From positions 1-64,000 of the forward strand of contig CAZTDN010000006.1 in NCBI GenBank assembly GCA_964611895.1: a stretch of 64,000 nucleotides of DNA, given 5' to 3'. How positions within the stretch are numbered: the first letter of the stretch is position 1; each line of letters opens with the position of its first letter. The stretch comes from JAIEOG01 sp964611895. GTDB taxonomy: Bacteria > Bdellovibrionota > FAC87 > UBA2466. The notes beneath the pieces are model-generated. The model worked only from the letters and a program-made list of their open reading frames with translations, ran no database searches and was not told the origin of the DNA. Shown piece by piece: positions 62,333-64,000 of this stretch. The translations under genes were made by a program, and so were the position numbers.

Positions 62333-64000
62333 ATCGAAGCGCCATCAAATCGCTTATCCCGGCTGCCAGTCAGCTGCTTGGCTGTGGCGCTGGCATTCTT
62401 TTTTTGTTCGTTTGGATTTCATTCAATAAACGGAATATTGATTGATAGTTACTTTCGGACATTTCGCTCCACTCAAGCAGATCCGCAAATCCGGCTGGTG
62501 GCGTTTGACTCCGGCGCGGCTTTCCGCGTGCAGCCATTGATTCCAGCCGACGCCCTGGCGCGCTTGCTCAGAAAAATAAATAAAGAGAAACCTCGGGCCA
62601 TTGGGATTTTGGCTGACCTCAATGACCAGAACTATTCTGCTGCAGACCTAAAAACGTTCGTCTCATCAATCGATAGCTCTATCCCAGTTTTTCTCGGTTA
62701 CTTAAACGAAATGGAGTTAAGTCGATCCGCTCCAGAAGCTTTTGGCGATAGATTGGTCTACGCCCCGGGCTTGATCTCACGTGACTCATTTAACTATGGC
62801 GCTGACTCGGTCACTCGCCGAGTCATGGTTCAAATCGACCATGTGCCTACTTTCTATTCACGATTAGCGACTTTCTTGCGTGGCAGCACGCCTGAAAGCA
62901 TCGATACCTTAGGCACTTCGCGCCATGCTTATATTCGCTGGCAAGGCCCCCCGGGCACTTACCCGATTCATTCTGCTTGGTCTCTTCTCTCTCCCGCTCC
63001 ACCCGACCTGCACCTTGAAAACAGCGTGGTGATCATTGGGCAAGTTCGGCGTAATCAACCCACAAGAGATGCGGTATTCACTCCTTATTCCCGTCGCATT
63101 GGCGATACGACTGCGCTGGAAGCTGCCGCCCATGGTTTAGTGACCCTCGTGCGCGACGATGGCTTGCGGCGGCCTCCGACCTGGGCAGTCGTCTTGCTTA
63201 CGGTGATTGTCGGATTGCTCACCGCGAACCTAGTTGCCTTGCTCACCCCCATGAGGGGAGTCGCGTTTCTGGTCGCTATTCTCGCCGCACTCTGGATTTC
63301 TGGCTGGATTGCGCTCAAGTGGGGCGGCTGGTGGCTGGATCTTGCCCATCCAGCGATTACCGCGATCGCTGCTTACTACATAATTGTCCCTTTTCGTCTG
63401 GGTTTGGAATATCGACGACGCTGGCACTTTCAACAGATGAGCGAAATGATGGAACAGCTCGAAGCACTTAAGAGCAACTTTCTCTCCCTAGTCTCTCACG
63501 ACCTGAAAACGCCCATCGCTCGAATCCAAGGGAATGCAGAGCTACTCATGCGCGAAACCCTCTTGGACCCAAAAGCCGCCAAAAGCCTGGCGCAAATAGT
63601 GGCAACCACCGAACACATGAGCGACTATGTGGAAACCATCCTCGACCTCAACCGGGTGGAAAGCGGCAAAGTTCAAATCCACCCTGAGAGCCGCGACTTG
63701 AATGCCACCATTCAGGAGGTTGCCGAAGAAAAATCCGCCCAAGCCTCTGAAAAGGCAATCACACTCATAACCCATCTCGAACCCCTGTTTTCGGTGCGAT
63801 ACGATGTCCGGCTAATGAAGCGCGTTTTTGGCAACCTGGTCGAGAACGCCATCAAGTACTCACCAGAAAACACTGAAATAACAATATCTTCCAGGGAAGA
63901 AGGGGGGTATGTCCTCATCGAAGTAAAAGACCAAGGGTTCGGAATCGCCCCTGAAGACAAAGAGAAAGTCTTCGGTAAATTTTATCGGAGCGAAGCCATG
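62333..64000 (+). CDS. CHASE2-domain sensor histidine kinase (runs off window)
   Basis: A frame open from 62303 past the window end, at least 556 codons from 62333. A short polar start is followed by a membrane segment (LAVALAFFFC), a CHASE2 sensor domain (about 45-285, including DSYFRTFRS and GQVRRNQPTRDAVFTPYS), three membrane segments, then the kinase core: H-box with LVSHDLKTPIARIQGN near residue 390, N-box NLVENAIKYS near 503, and G-box DQGFGIAPEDKEKVFGKFYR. The expected ATG is missing: AAGGAGG (62321-62327) is followed six bases later by ATC at 62333. The first ordinary start would be TTG at 62378. Confidence 0.88.
   Translation, partial: MEAPSNRLSRLPVSCLAVALAFFFCSFGFHSINGILIDSYFRTFRSTQADPQIRLVAFDSGAAFRVQPLIPADALARLLRKINKEKPRAIGILADLNDQNYSAADLKTFVSSIDSSIPVFLGYLNEMELSRSAPEAFGDRLVYAPGLISRDSFNYGADSVTRRVMVQIDHVPTFYSRLATFLRGSTPESIDTLGTSRHAYIRWQGPPGTYPIHSAWSLLSPAPPDLHLENSVVIIGQVRRNQPTRDAVFTPYSRRIGDTTALEAAAHGLVTLVRDDGLRRPPTWAVVLLTVIVGLLTANLVALLTPMRGVAFLVAILAALWISGWIALKWGGWWLDLAHPAITAIAAYYIIVPFRLGLEYRRRWHFQQMSEMMEQLEALKSNFLSLVSHDLKTPIARIQGNAELLMRETLLDPKAAKSLAQIVATTEHMSDYVETILDLNRVESGKVQIHPESRDLNATIQEVAEEKSAQASEKAITLITHLEPLFSVRYDVRLMKRVFGNLVENAIKYSPENTEITISSREEGGYVLIEVKDQGFGIAPEDKEKVFGKFYRSEAM

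Overview
The window reads as a piece of a Gram-negative genome of the Bdellovibrionota (Bdellovibrio-like) type. The evidence is a TIGR02147-family regulator paired with a small secreted protein, a complete-looking lipid A operon, BamD, an ispE-spoVG pair, and a 16S rRNA 5' end resembling that lineage. Class Ia ribonucleotide reductase, a split transketolase and many TTG or GTG starts are also present. The sequence looks like an assembly scaffold: it begins inside a 16S gene and holds a run of ten Ns at 48483-48492.

Layout. 1-540: 5' end of a 16S rRNA gene and its promoter, minus strand. 661-3222: flavoprotein, TIGR02147 regulator and secreted protein. 3299-8634 (minus): rplI, DUF2232, ssb/priB-like and rpsF, with rpsR missing from its usual place, then two poorly characterised genes, lpxH and a small membrane protein. 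8858-10076: ispE-spoVG. 10090-14410 (minus): three exported proteins, two with haem-c motifs. 14548-22794 (minus): a tightly overlapping envelope operon lpxD-lpxA-Gfo/Idh-lpxB-lpxK-(LpxL-like acyltransferase fused to DUF3108 lipoprotein)-glycosyltransferase-cmk. 22937-29347: MFS transporter, yacG, glycosyltransferase, a metzincin-type lipoprotein, guaC, a TPR protein and bamD. 29483-32679: a four-gene operon of a sigma-region-4-like protein, an unknown protein, an RDD protein and a rhomboid protease. 32708-34464: two-subunit transketolase. 34461-47433: SirB1-like protein, radA, glpK, a TIGR02757 protein, rlmE, NUDIX, HIT, nrdAB and a lipoprotein.

47421-48687 is a multi-membrane glycosyltransferase gene interrupted by the N run. 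The run is probably a scaffolding artefact, because both flanks share six bases whose merging restores one frame. From 48715 to 51787 lies the most interesting region: an approximately 3.05 kb, AT-richer mini-island in the 3' end of a tRNA-Phe gene. It is bounded by an 18-bp perfect direct repeat and carries an integrase-like ORF without a visible catalytic domain, a DUF2442-like protein, a 52-residue membrane peptide and two orphan proteins.

51877-60987 is housekeeping: rdgB-rph, an amidase, a SpoIID-like protein, queA, and the macromolecular synthesis operon rpsU-yqeY-dnaG-rpoD. The window closes with a CAU-anticodon tRNA, a zinc-ribbon coiled-coil protein, an RNase HI-like protein and a CHASE2 histidine kinase cut by the window end. 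The kinase gene seems to lack a normal start codon behind a perfect Shine-Dalgarno sequence.

Many genes work on the envelope: LpxA, LpxD, LpxH, LpxB, LpxK and the acyltransferase build lipid A, BamD assembles outer-membrane proteins, and the amidase acts on peptidoglycan. All calls come from reading the sequence; no searches were run.
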